Shown here: one piece after another, positions 50,669-59,045 of the stretch
Layout: each line of letters begins with the position of its first letter
Position numbering within the stretch: the stretch's first letter is position 1
NCBI RefSeq assembly: GCF_965216415.1
Contig: NZ_CBDCFU010000002.1
Strand: one strand, 5' to 3'
Origin: Marivita sp003149565
GTDB taxonomy: Bacteria; Pseudomonadota; Alphaproteobacteria; Rhodobacterales; Rhodobacteraceae
DNA: 64,000 bases
Made by a program: the position numbers and the translations under genes
The notes under the pieces: model-generated
Databases searched by the model: none
What the model saw: only the letters and a program-made list of their open reading frames with translations
What the model was told of the DNA's origin: nothing

Positions 50669-51109
50669 TCAGGCCGGAATTTTCGCGACCAGCTCGACTG
50701 TGTTTCCGTCCGGATCAAAGGTGAACACGCCACGCCACCCGACCCAATCGAACGTCTCTACATTGTAGTTCAGACCCAGCTTTTCATACCACGCCATGAC
50801 CGCCTCCTGCTCGTCCCAAGGCAGGCTGAGGGCAATGTGGTGCAACGATGACCCGGGTCCTGTCGCTGGTGGCGTCTGGCTCGCCCGGGTCCGCCCAGCG
50901 CCTTCGATATCGTGACGGAAAAGCGCGAGCACCGCTGTATGGCCGCCAAAGCCCTCGGCGATCTTGAAGAATACGATATTGCCGTTCTCGGGATCGTTCA
51001 TCAGTTCAAGCCCGATGACATCACGATAAAACGCTACCATTGCGTTCAGATCGACGCATCTGATGGCAATCTCTCCAAGGGCCCGTACGGCAAATCCTCT
51101 TTCAGACAT
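50669..51109 (-). CDS. VOC-family (glyoxalase/dioxygenase-like) protein
   Basis: A 146-residue protein with two beta-alpha-beta-beta-beta units. The first begins LGEIAIRCVDLNAMVAFYRDVIGLE and the second LHHIALSLPWDEQEAVMAWYEKLG, ending VFTFDPDGNTVELV. Possible metal ligands are His (LHHIAL) and Glu (NTVELV); the first ligand position has Ile-Arg instead of His, so metal binding may be incomplete. ATG 51109 follows AAGGA. It converges with the monooxygenase operon and could be an accessory enzyme or a binding protein. Confidence 0.78.
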   Translation of the reverse strand: MSERGFAVRALGEIAIRCVDLNAMVAFYRDVIGLELMNDPENGNIVFFKIAEGFGGHTAVLALFRHDIEGAGRTRASQTPPATGPGSSLHHIALSLPWDEQEAVMAWYEKLGLNYNVETFDWVGWRGVFTFDPDGNTVELVAKIPA

Positions 51110-51230
51110 GACACATTCCTTATTTGATCTTCCGCTGCAGTATACAGGGAAAACCAACCAGTGCGCGGCGGATCAGATGTAGCATTCCCACTGCGACCGG
51201 CTGCGCATGGAAATGGGCCTCCGCACGTCA

Positions 51231-52136
51231 TCAAGTGTTTTTGAGTTCCTCCAAAATCCAATTGCGCAGCGCCATAATATTCGGCCGGCGGGAATGGGCC
51301 TCTGGATAGACAAGGTAAAAGGTTGAACCGAGCGGAATAGCCAGATCAAACAGCTCGACCACGCGGCCGGCCAAAACGTCTTTTGCGGATAGAAAACGCC
51401 ATCCCAAAACAACGCCGGCCCCATCAATGGCAGCTTGGAGGCCATGATCCGGCAAGCTGAAATGCATACCCCGCGACGCATCGACATCCAGCGTACCGCT
51501 TGCCTGTAACCAGGTCTCCCACGTCGGAGCATTGGGATCGAAATCCATGGAATGATTATGAAGCAAGACATGGTTTTTGAGGTCCGAAGGCGTTCTTATC
51601 CCGTTTGGGCCTTCAAGCAGTCTTGGGCTGCACATTGGTATTACGGACTCGTCGAACAGTTTGACCGCCTCTAGACCCAGCCATTGCCCGTGACCAAGCC
51701 TGATGGCTGCATCAAAATCGTCGCGTTGAAAGTCCACAAGCGCCAGGCTCGTCGAAATGCGCAGATCAATTTCCGGATACTGAGAGTAGAAGTTCTGCAA
51801 TCTCGGGATCAGCCACATCGCGGCAAATGTCGGCGCGACGGTCAACGCCAATGAGCCGCCCCTGTCGGCCTCCATCACGTTTTCCATTGCGCGATCGAGA
51901 CCCATGAAAACGGAGTGAAGGTCCTTTGCCAGGAGCTGCCCCGTTTCGACAAGAACCAACCCGCGTGTACGCCTGCGGAACAGCGGCGCTCCAAGATAGT
52001 CTTCCAGCTTTTTGATTTGGTGACTGATCGCGGCGGGCGTCACCGAAAGCTCTTCTGCCGCGGCAACAAAGCTTAGATGTCGCGCCGCAGACTCGAATGC
52101 GCGCAATGCGTTCAGAGGGTGGTTCTTACGGCTCAT
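51231..52136 (-). CDS. LysR-family regulator, GcvA-like
   Basis: A 301-residue LysR regulator of the GcvA/AmpR subgroup: LNALRAFESAARHLSFVAAAEELSVTPAAISHQIKKLEDYLG opening, then an effector domain with SLALTVAPTFAAMWLIPRL near 95. It is divergent from the PPOX-like, hydrolase and PhzF genes, its presumed targets, across a 140-base spacer that contains no clear T-N11-A palindrome. Confidence 0.85.
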   Translation of the reverse strand: MSRKNHPLNALRAFESAARHLSFVAAAEELSVTPAAISHQIKKLEDYLGAPLFRRRTRGLVLVETGQLLAKDLHSVFMGLDRAMENVMEADRGGSLALTVAPTFAAMWLIPRLQNFYSQYPEIDLRISTSLALVDFQRDDFDAAIRLGHGQWLGLEAVKLFDESVIPMCSPRLLEGPNGIRTPSDLKNHVLLHNHSMDFDPNAPTWETWLQASGTLDVDASRGMHFSLPDHGLQAAIDGAGVVLGWRFLSAKDVLAGRVVELFDLAIPLGSTFYLVYPEAHSRRPNIMALRNWILEELKNT

Positions 52137-52276
52137 ACAATGACCAAGTTTTTCTAAGCCTGCGCTAGATAACGTCGTTTGTCAAATTGGGTGAAACCAC
52201 ACCAAATAAACGTCATCAAGGGGCCCGCTTGGAGCCTGAACTCAGAATAACTAATGCACCTCGAAAGGATAGCGCA

Positions 52277-52918
52277 GTGGCACGAGCTTTTGCGAACATT
52301 GCCTTCACGCCCGCCGTACGCGCCGAGCAAGCCCGAATGGGTTCTGCTGCCGGGTATGCCAAATTTCTCGAAGGCGACGCGACCTTTGGAGATGAGCTGG
52401 GGCCGGAAGAAGCCAGCTTCATCATGGCGCGCGACGGGTTTTACCAAGCCACTGTTTCCCAAACCGGTTGGCCCTATGTGCAGTTTCGCGGAGGCCCGCG
52501 CGGCTTTCTGAAGGTGCTGACGTCGCGAACCGTTGCATATGCCGACTTTCGCGGAAACCGCCAATACATCAGCACCGGCAATCTCTCCGGAAATGACCGC
52601 GTATCAATGATCTTGATGGATTACCCGAACCGAAGCCGTCTGAAGCTCTGGGGCCGCGCGCATCTGATCGAAGGCCACGAAAACCCAGAGGTGATGGACC
52701 AGTTGCATGACCGAAGTTACCCCGCCCGCCCGGAACGCGCAGTACTGATAAAACTCGAAGCGTTCGACTGGAATTGCCCAAGCCATATCACGCGCCGATT
52801 CACCGCTGAAGAGGCACATGAAGAGATCGCGGTGCTTCGCCGTGAAAACGAGGCCTTAAGGGCCAAAATCAACGCCCATCGCACGTCAAAAAGCACCGGG
52901 CCCACCCATCAAACTTGA
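52277..52918 (+). CDS. Pyridoxamine 5'-phosphate oxidase-family (FMN split-barrel) protein
   Basis: A 213-residue split-barrel protein with FIMARDGFYQATVSQTGWPYVQFRGGPRGFLKV near residues 50-80, DYPNRSRLKLWGRAHLI near 115 and an acidic C-terminal coiled helix EEAHEEIAVLRRENEALRAK. The family binds FMN, F420 or heme, and is often involved in redox detoxification. I start it at GTG 52277, preceded by AAGGATAG. The ORF extends 30 codons upstream without support. The periplasmic hydrolase gene follows 13 bases later. Confidence 0.78.
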   Translation: MARAFANIAFTPAVRAEQARMGSAAGYAKFLEGDATFGDELGPEEASFIMARDGFYQATVSQTGWPYVQFRGGPRGFLKVLTSRTVAYADFRGNRQYISTGNLSGNDRVSMILMDYPNRSRLKLWGRAHLIEGHENPEVMDQLHDRSYPARPERAVLIKLEAFDWNCPSHITRRFTAEEAHEEIAVLRRENEALRAKINAHRTSKSTGPTHQT

Positions 52919-52931
52919 AAGGACCATTTCA

Positions 52932-53894
52932 ATGAAAAACGAAATTCTCAGCTCATCTTTTGCAGCGCTTCTTGCCGGAACGACGCTGCTGCCTGTGACA
53001 CTGCCAAATTCCGCAATTGCGGCGCAGAGCCCGTTTGCAGTCAACATGAAGACGATGGAGATTGACGGAGTGAACATCGCCTATCGCGAGGCGGGCGATC
53101 CATCAAACCCAACCGTACTGCTGCTTCATGGGTTTCCGACCTCATCGCACATGTTTCGGGACCTGATCCCGGTCCTGGCCGAAGACTATCACGTCATCGC
53201 TCCCGACTACCCGGGTTTCGGGGCCTCCGACATGCCCGACGCGACGACATACGAATACAGTTTCGCAAATGCGGCCGAGACGATGACACATCTCATTGAT
53301 GCAAAAAGCGTTGACACCTATGCCGTCTACTTGATGGATTACGGTGCCCCTATCGGCTATCGCATGTTCGCCAAGCACCCTGAGCGCGTCACTGGGTTCA
53401 TCATCCAAAACGGCAATGCGTATGATGAAGGCCTGAGGGAGTTCTGGGATCCGATCAAAGCGTATTGGGCCGATCCCAGCGCCGAAAACGGCGACGCCTT
53501 GCGCGCTTTTCTGACAATGGACGCTACAAAATGGCAGTTCACGCACGGGGTTGGCGATGTCTCAAAAGTAAGCCCGGACAATTTCTGGCACGTACAATAC
53601 CTGCTTGATCGCCCGGGAAACCAGGAGGTGCAGTTGGAGATGTTCCTCGACTACGGTACCAATGTCACGGAATACCCCAAATGGCAGGCCCTGTTCCGGG
53701 CGCATCAGCCCCCTGCCCTGATCGTTTGGGGGCAAAACGACTACATCTTCCCGGCAGAGGGCGCACACCCTTATAAGAATGACCTGAACGACGTCGAGTT
53801 TCACCTTCTGAACACCGGGCATTTTGCGCTCGAAGAATATGGCGAGGTGATCGCGGCCGAGATGCAGGACTTTCTCGAGCGCATCAATGACTGA
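52932..53894 (+). CDS. Exported alpha/beta hydrolase of the haloalkane dehalogenase/epoxide hydrolase type
   Basis: A 320-residue hydrolase with an N-terminal signal peptide of about 31 residues ending AIA-A. The oxyanion motif LLLHGFPTSS lies near 63, the nucleophile elbow is VYLMDYGAPIG near 135 with Asp as nucleophile, and NTGHFALEEYG near 297 holds the His. An aspartyl nucleophile is diagnostic of haloalkane dehalogenases and epoxide hydrolases, here probably periplasmic. Similar exported proteins occur in LysR-linked gene groups. The substrate is unknown. Confidence 0.82.
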   Translation: MKNEILSSSFAALLAGTTLLPVTLPNSAIAAQSPFAVNMKTMEIDGVNIAYREAGDPSNPTVLLLHGFPTSSHMFRDLIPVLAEDYHVIAPDYPGFGASDMPDATTYEYSFANAAETMTHLIDAKSVDTYAVYLMDYGAPIGYRMFAKHPERVTGFIIQNGNAYDEGLREFWDPIKAYWADPSAENGDALRAFLTMDATKWQFTHGVGDVSKVSPDNFWHVQYLLDRPGNQEVQLEMFLDYGTNVTEYPKWQALFRAHQPPALIVWGQNDYIFPAEGAHPYKNDLNDVEFHLLNTGHFALEEYGEVIAAEMQDFLERIND

Positions 53895-54021
53895 CCGCTG
53901 ACCACCCTGGCGGCTCGGGCCGCCGGGGCACAGCGCATTTTACAAATTGCAACCTAGTCGACAGGACCGATCTGTCGCGCCGGGTCCACAGAGGCCAGCT
54001 GACATACAAGGACGAATTTCG

Positions 54022-54864
54022 ATGGAATATGACACCGCAGTAAAAGTACAACGCCTCAGCGCGTTTTCCGACGGCACGCGCGGAGGCAATCCTGCTGGCG
54101 TCGTGGTTGGCGCCAGCCTTCCTTCCGAAGCAGACATGCAACGGATCGCAGCCGAGGTCGGATATTCCGAAACCGTCTTTGCGGCGCCGCACAATCCCGG
54201 CTGGCGCGTGCGGTACTTTTCGCCAAAACAAGAAGTGGCCTTCTGTGGTCATGCCACAATCGCCTTGGGCAGTGTGCTGGCTAAAGTAGAAGGGACTGGC
54301 GTTTTCCCTCTCTATATCAATTCAGGCCAGATCAGTGTCGCAGCCAATTCTGATGGCACCGCAACCCTGACGTCTCCATCCACGCACAGCACCAGAGCGG
54401 ACCCAGCTTTGGTCGACGCGGCGCTCGACCTTTTCAACCTCGCACTCCCCGACCTTGACCCTGCACTTCCGCCAGCGCTGGCGAATGCCGGAAACAACCA
54501 TTTGATCCTGGCCCTCCGGGACAGAGCAAGGCTTGCGAAAATGAACTACGCATTGGAAGTCGGCGCGCGGCTCATGAGGGAACACGAGCTTACCACGATC
54601 AACCTCTTATGGGCCGAAACGCCTCAGCGATTTCACAGCCGCAATGCCTTTGCGATCGGCGGCGTACTCGAAGACCCTGCAACCGGAGCCGCTGCCGCCG
54701 CTCTGAGTGGATATCTGCGTGACATTAAGTGGCCGCATGACGGACGGATCGATATCACTCAAGGAGAAGACATGGGCGCAAGGTCATTGCTGCGTGCAGA
54801 ATTCGAGCAGGACTCCAACGCAGGTATCCGTGTCTCCGGGTCAACCCGGAGCATGGCCGACTGA
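54022..54864 (+). CDS. PhzF-family isomerase-like protein
   Basis: A 280-residue PhzF/DHHA isomerase fold: QRLSAFSDGTRGGNPAGVVV near residue 10, the catalytic Glu50 in VGYSETVF, FSPKQEVAFCGHAT near 72, and the second-half motif EDPATGAAAAALSGYL near 215. PhzF isomerises a phenazine precursor, but most relatives have no known substrate. ATG 54022 is preceded by AAGGACG. The in-frame extension to 53947 is not needed. Last chromosomal gene before the island junction. Confidence 0.85.
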   Translation: MEYDTAVKVQRLSAFSDGTRGGNPAGVVVGASLPSEADMQRIAAEVGYSETVFAAPHNPGWRVRYFSPKQEVAFCGHATIALGSVLAKVEGTGVFPLYINSGQISVAANSDGTATLTSPSTHSTRADPALVDAALDLFNLALPDLDPALPPALANAGNNHLILALRDRARLAKMNYALEVGARLMREHELTTINLLWAETPQRFHSRNAFAIGGVLEDPATGAAAAALSGYLRDIKWPHDGRIDITQGEDMGARSLLRAEFEQDSNAGIRVSGSTRSMAD

Positions 54865-54971
54865 TACAGATAGAAACATCAAGCGCTGCGCCCCCACCGT
54901 GGGCGGCCCGTGGCGCAAAAAATTCCGGAGTGCTTTGAAAGGAAGCAGAGTAACGTTTTCGCGGGGACAGG

Positions 54972-55015
54972 TGGCGGAGGCTCAGGGATTCGAACCCTGG
55001 GTGTGTCAAGCACCT
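54972..55015 (-). tRNA. Displaced 3' end of a serine-type tRNA gene (island attachment site)
   Basis: On the minus strand a T arm (stem CAGGG/CCCTG, loop TTCGAAT, 54983-54999) leads into acceptor strand AGCCTCC, discriminator G and encoded CCA ending at 54972. G73 with this acceptor fits tRNA-Ser. No anticodon, D arm or 5' acceptor strand follows upstream (beyond about 55015), so it is a fragment, not a gene. Its place 75 bases before an integrase marks it as one att copy of the island. Confidence 0.8.
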
Positions 55016-55048
55016 TTTTTCATTGATTATTAGACACATAAAAGGCCA

Positions 55049-55073
55049 AACGTGTGTGGTCAACGTGTGTGGT
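55049..55073. repeat. Tandem AACGTGTGTGGT repeat upstream of the integrase
   Basis: AACGTGTGTGGT occurs at 55049-55060 and 55062-55073, a 13-base period, between the att fragment and the integrase start. Direct repeats here are typical arm-type sites for tyrosine integrases or excisionase sites. Confidence 0.55.
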
Positions 55074-55089
55074 TTTTCTGGAGAGAGCC

Positions 55090-56319
55090 TTGCCCAAATA
55101 TCTGCAAAAGCGCCGTCGTGTCTGGTATGCTGTCCTTGAGATACCCCGCTCACTGAGACCCCATTTCAGGCGCAAGACACGTCTGGTCAAATCCCTACAA
55201 ACAGAAAGCCTGACAGATGCTGAGCGGCTTGTTCTTGGCGTCGTGGCAACATGGAAAGCCATCTTTGAAGCAAAGCGAAACGGTATCGCCTCAGAGGACG
55301 CCATCCAAGCATTGCAGGCACAAGCTGAGGAACTTCGCCTTCAGGGTTGGAGCGCATACGACATTGAACACCACCAAAGGGAAATCGGTGAACTCTTCAA
55401 AGACGACGATCTCCGAAACGCTGCTGCAGTAGTACATGGCGAAGTAATCCAACTGGACCAGCACATTGACGATTATATTGCTATGGCTGAAGGCACACAG
55501 AAAACAAAGGACATGAAAACTGCAGACTTGAGAAGGTTTGCCAAGAAATTCATCTATGCTGACGATGCAACCCGCCTGCAGATCATGGACTGGGTAGAGG
55601 CTGATCTTATGGGCGAAGAAAAGTTATCTGCAGCCACCTGCCGCCGGATCATTTCAGCATGTCGCGGGTACTGGTCTTACTTGGAACGTCACCACAAACT
55701 GAACATCCCCCAGCCCTTCGATAAGGTCGTGCCCAGCGCGCCACGCAAGAAGACCAAACAAGACATCCAGAAGCGCAGAAAGCACTTTACTCAGCGTGAC
55801 TACCAAAAACTCCTAGATGGCTCTCAGCGACGCGCTGAGGCGCTCTCAGCACTCATTCAGATAGGTGCCTACACAGGCGCACGGATTGAAGAGCTTTGCT
55901 CCTTGAAGCTAGAGAACGTCACAGAAGACCGCTTCAAGATCGAGGACGCCAAGACTTCTGCAGGTATCAGGGAGATTCCCATTCACAGACACATCAAGAA
56001 GCTGGTCGCGCAACTCAAGAAAGACAGCGAAGACGGGTATCTGCTATCCGGCCTGACCTTCAACAAATACGGTGACCGCTCCAACGCGATTGGCAAACAG
56101 TTTGGCAGGTTGAAGACGGAACTTGGCTATGGTCCCGACTACGTGTTCCACTCACTCCGAAAGGGCGTAGCCACACAACTTGAGACCGCAGGAGTCGCCG
56201 AAAACGTAACAGCAAGACTTCTGGGCCATGATTTCCAAACTATGTCTTACGGCCTGTATTCGGGTGGTGTGAACTTCGACGTATTGGCCAAGGCGCTGGG
56301 CAGAATTAGCTGGACATAA
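55090..56319 (+). CDS. Tyrosine site-specific integrase of the island
   Basis: A 409-residue tyrosine recombinase. The N-terminus PKYLQKRRRVWYAVLEIP is an arm-binding/DUF6538-like start, followed by a core-binding domain and a catalytic domain with R in TGARIEELCSLKL near 272, H-x-x-R in FHSLRKGVATQLE near 351, LLGHD near 376 and the nucleophile Tyr in MSYGLYSGG near 388. The TTG at 55090 has a GGAGAGAG site and gives the normal N-terminus. The GTG at 55054 would read through the direct repeats. It lies beside the tRNA fragment it presumably recombines. Confidence 0.9.
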   Translation: MPKYLQKRRRVWYAVLEIPRSLRPHFRRKTRLVKSLQTESLTDAERLVLGVVATWKAIFEAKRNGIASEDAIQALQAQAEELRLQGWSAYDIEHHQREIGELFKDDDLRNAAAVVHGEVIQLDQHIDDYIAMAEGTQKTKDMKTADLRRFAKKFIYADDATRLQIMDWVEADLMGEEKLSAATCRRIISACRGYWSYLERHHKLNIPQPFDKVVPSAPRKKTKQDIQKRRKHFTQRDYQKLLDGSQRRAEALSALIQIGAYTGARIEELCSLKLENVTEDRFKIEDAKTSAGIREIPIHRHIKKLVAQLKKDSEDGYLLSGLTFNKYGDRSNAIGKQFGRLKTELGYGPDYVFHSLRKGVATQLETAGVAENVTARLLGHDFQTMSYGLYSGGVNFDVLAKALGRISWT

Positions 56320-56423
56320 TTTAACTCTTCCTAGTAATGACTAATGCAGTAAGCACAGTAGTAGGAAGGAAACTGTAAGAACCAATCTATAATTAATAAT
56401 AATTCTTGGAAAGCCTATAACCT

Positions 56424-57944
56424 TTAAGGTCCCATCCAGTAAGTGTTGTTATAATTCTTTGATCTGTACTTCATAAATCTTAGTAATCTCTCTTCATACT
56501 GAGGTGTCTTGTCCTTAATTGATAACACTTCACTATAAGTATCCAGATACCTGTCCCTATCATACTTAGACATTCTTAAAACATCATTATAACCCAGAGT
56601 CGATTGTTCCGATGATAAGTCAAAACCTGTAAGCTCCCCACTCACTTTAGCCATTACTGTATTGAGCAAATCTACATCAAAGGTCTCGACTATGTAGCTA
56701 TCATGTACAGGTAGAACAGGCTTCCTCGCATTCATGAATGTTGTCAGTATTCCTTCAGTGATCTGACTATCAAGAAACATCAACGCAATCCCTTTATCAG
56801 AACAGAGATCACTTGAAAGGTGTGGGTTCTCATCAATAAAAGCTGACAGCAATTGTGATAATTCGTTGTCTTTAAGTCGCTTCTCTCTACTGCCGTTAGG
56901 CTGATCCTGCCGGAATGCTTTGTATGCAGATTTCTCATCTTTGGCGTTGATTGCTGTTAATACCAGTAGCTTCAGGAGGTTCCTCTGTTCTTCCGGTGTG
57001 AAGTTGAGAAGTAGGTGTTGTTTCAGGACATATCTGTCACCCGGCTTTGGACCTATACCCCTCTTGGCAGATAGAAGTGCCACATGAAGACCTTTGTAGT
57101 CAACTTCGACCGTAGGCACATTGTTAATGACAATATCTTTCCGTAATCCCTTTTCGATCTGTTGCCACCAACCACCATAGAACCTGCCATTTAGACACCA
57201 AGAGCTTCTGCTGAAGATTCGTCTGACGAATTTGTTGTTCTGCCCAACTGGAATGTGCTGGAGGCTCCCATCTTTCTTTTCACGGGTAATAAACGGGTCT
57301 ACTAGTTGCGGTAGGTCAATATAAGTTTCAGCCAAGAATGCGTTATAATCTTCAAGGTGCGCCCGCATACGATTTGTTTCGGCAGTATCTTCGTACTCTT
57401 CCCGCTTCTTTACGCTCTTATAGTCTTCGTTGGTCTTATCTGCAGTGCGGATGATACATTCTTGTTTGTGGTGTAGATCAAATTCATACGGCTCAAATGA
57501 CAGTCGAGAGAACACCTCTACAAGTTTGGGTGTAGCTTTAACCCTACTAGTCCTGTTGCGTCCTGCAGTGCCATCTCTATGGAAACTACCGCCTGCTGTA
57601 TCAAGGAAACCGGCATCAGCAAGAACATCAATAATGTCGCGTATTCGACTGGAGATATAGAGCCCATTGTAGCGACTATTGACACTGTAGCTACCATTCC
57701 CGCGACTTACCCCCAAGCAGAGGTCTGGATCAGTACGCCAAGCAACATACAGATCAAGCAGTAAAACCTTCAGGTGTTTTCGTCCTGAAGATTTCCCTTT
57801 GTTGCGGCTCTTGCCTTCAATAATACTCTTCTGGTCATCCGTAAGGGCATTGAAGACTCCATCTATAGCAGCATTAATTTCTGGGTAGTCAGACCACGTG
57901 TGAACATCCAAAGGCCGTGATCGCCATACATCAAAATTATCCAT
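56424..57944 (-). CDS. Uncharacterised 506-residue protein with family-A-polymerase-like motifs
   Basis: I do not know a named family for this protein. Residues 60-145 look like a winged helix (YISSRIRDIIDVLADAGFLD, then a basic wing and SRVKATPKLVEVF). Residues 250-420 contain, in order, NGRFYGGWWQQI, VEVDYKGLHVALLSA (Asp282), RNLLKLLVLTAINA (Arg321, Lys325) and PVLPVHDSYIVE (His414-Asp415). These resemble motif A (DYSxIE), motif B (R-x3-K-x7-Y-G, here N-A) and motif C (VHDE) of DNA polymerase I-type palms. The gene is much more AT-rich than the chromosome. ATG 57944 has a GGAGGCGGGCG site. It converges on the integrase gene. Replication of the element is a guess. Confidence 0.75.
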   Translation of the reverse strand: MDNFDVWRSRPLDVHTWSDYPEINAAIDGVFNALTDDQKSIIEGKSRNKGKSSGRKHLKVLLLDLYVAWRTDPDLCLGVSRGNGSYSVNSRYNGLYISSRIRDIIDVLADAGFLDTAGGSFHRDGTAGRNRTSRVKATPKLVEVFSRLSFEPYEFDLHHKQECIIRTADKTNEDYKSVKKREEYEDTAETNRMRAHLEDYNAFLAETYIDLPQLVDPFITREKKDGSLQHIPVGQNNKFVRRIFSRSSWCLNGRFYGGWWQQIEKGLRKDIVINNVPTVEVDYKGLHVALLSAKRGIGPKPGDRYVLKQHLLLNFTPEEQRNLLKLLVLTAINAKDEKSAYKAFRQDQPNGSREKRLKDNELSQLLSAFIDENPHLSSDLCSDKGIALMFLDSQITEGILTTFMNARKPVLPVHDSYIVETFDVDLLNTVMAKVSGELTGFDLSSEQSTLGYNDVLRMSKYDRDRYLDTYSEVLSIKDKTPQYEERLLRFMKYRSKNYNNTYWMGP

Positions 57945-58184
57945 GTCGCCCGCCTCCAGATGGTTCCACATCCAGCATGAACAGGACACCACAAGAAGCC
58001 AAGAGTGCGGATCGACCAGCGGCGCTATAATAATGCTGGCGCGGTGGGAAACGCTACAGTCAAATCAACATGTAGTTATTTCAGACCGCAACACACTAAA
58101 TGATGTATTAATGACTTATGTTTAACTGCCAAAAATCATCAGGTGGCCATCTTCAGTAACAACATCTGGTCCTGTGTGTTTGCC
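57945..58184. other. Island spacer left of the IS66 element
   Basis: The 240 bases between the start of the polymerase-like gene and the IS66 left end contain no convincing complete gene. A minus-strand stop (TAA at 58122-58124) ends a frame that becomes continuous with the sequence right of the insertion when the IS is removed. The promoter of the polymerase-like gene must lie in the right part. Confidence 0.5.
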
Positions 58185-58267
58185 GTAACCGCCCGATTAG
58201 ACCCGCCTGCCGTGCTGGATGATCAGATCTTATAAGACGTCGTTACTGACGTGGTTAACGACGTTGT

Positions 58268-58654
58268 ATGCGGCGAGGGCAGATTTTGCGACATGAGGTG
58301 ATTGTTGGCGTCGAGCGTCGGCGGTTTTGGCCAGATGAGATGAAGCTGTCGATTTTGCGAGAGATCGGTGTTGGTGGCGCGACCGTGACCGATGTTGCCC
58401 AGCGTCATGATGTGACCCGGCAACATATCTATCAGTGGCGACGGCAATTGAAGGACAAGGGGCTCTGGCCTGAGTCCAAAGGAGTTGCCTTTCTGAGCCT
58501 TGACGCATCGGAATTGCCTGCGACATGCAAGCTTGAGCCGACGAACAGCGCACCAGCCGAGATCGGTTTTGCAAACGGCCGCACACTGCGGTGCCCACCC
58601 GGCATGGACGAGGCGGATATCATGCGATTGATCCGGTTGGTCGAGACGGCATGA
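58268..58654 (+). CDS. tnpA: IS66 TnpA (OrfA)
   Basis: A 128-residue IS66 accessory protein with a helix-turn-helix DNA-binding region: RRFWPDEMKLSILREIGV, TVTDVAQRHDVTRQHIYQWRRQLKDKG. This is the IS66 OrfA pattern related to IS3-type TnpA. It is required with TnpB for transposition in characterised IS66 elements. Its TGA overlaps the tnpB ATG (ATGA), consistent with translational coupling. Confidence 0.9.
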   Translation: MRRGQILRHEVIVGVERRRFWPDEMKLSILREIGVGGATVTDVAQRHDVTRQHIYQWRRQLKDKGLWPESKGVAFLSLDASELPATCKLEPTNSAPAEIGFANGRTLRCPPGMDEADIMRLIRLVETA

Positions 58655-58998
58655 TCGGCCCTGGCACGGGTGTCCGTGTTTATCTGGCCTGCGGAACGAC
58701 GGACATGCGCAAAGGGATCGCGGGCCTGTCAGCTTTAGCTCAGGATGTACTCCGGCAGCGGCCTTCGAGCGGCGCGGTGTTTGCATTCCGGGGCCGTAAG
58801 GGCGACCGGATCAAACTCTTGTACTGGGATGGTCAGGGATTTTGCCTTTACTACAAGGTGCTGGAGAAAGGCCGCTTTCCCTGGCCCATCGCAGAAGACG
58901 GGAGTGTGCGCCTGACCTCTGCGCAACTCGCCATGCTGTGGGAAGGCATCGACTGGCGGCGTCCGGATTGGGGTGCGCCACCCGCGCGGGTTGGGTAA
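58651..58998 (+). CDS. tnpB: IS66 TnpB (Orf2)
   Basis: A 115-residue protein with the strongly conserved IS66 Orf2 sequence: VRVYLACGTTDMRKGIAGLSALAQ, FAFRGRKGDRIKLLYWDGQGFCLYYKVLEKGRFPWP and LAMLWEGIDWRRP. Its exact function in transposition is not known. ATG 58651 overlaps tnpA. The longer ORF from 58591 runs inside tnpA. Confidence 0.93.
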   Translation: MIGPGTGVRVYLACGTTDMRKGIAGLSALAQDVLRQRPSSGAVFAFRGRKGDRIKLLYWDGQGFCLYYKVLEKGRFPWPIAEDGSVRLTSAQLAMLWEGIDWRRPDWGAPPARVG

Positions 58999-59045
58999 AT
59001 TACTGCACTGATATTGCTCGTTTTTATGGCGTCTTTCGGCGGTTC

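Noticed and set aside
54865..54971. Gene or terminator between phzF and the att fragment
   Set aside because: No coding frame and only a weak GGGCGG/CCGCCC-type pairing are seen; nothing can be supported.
54972..55020. Complete tRNA gene
   Set aside because: Only the T arm and 3' acceptor strand are present; there is no anticodon stem, D arm or 5' acceptor strand upstream on the minus strand.
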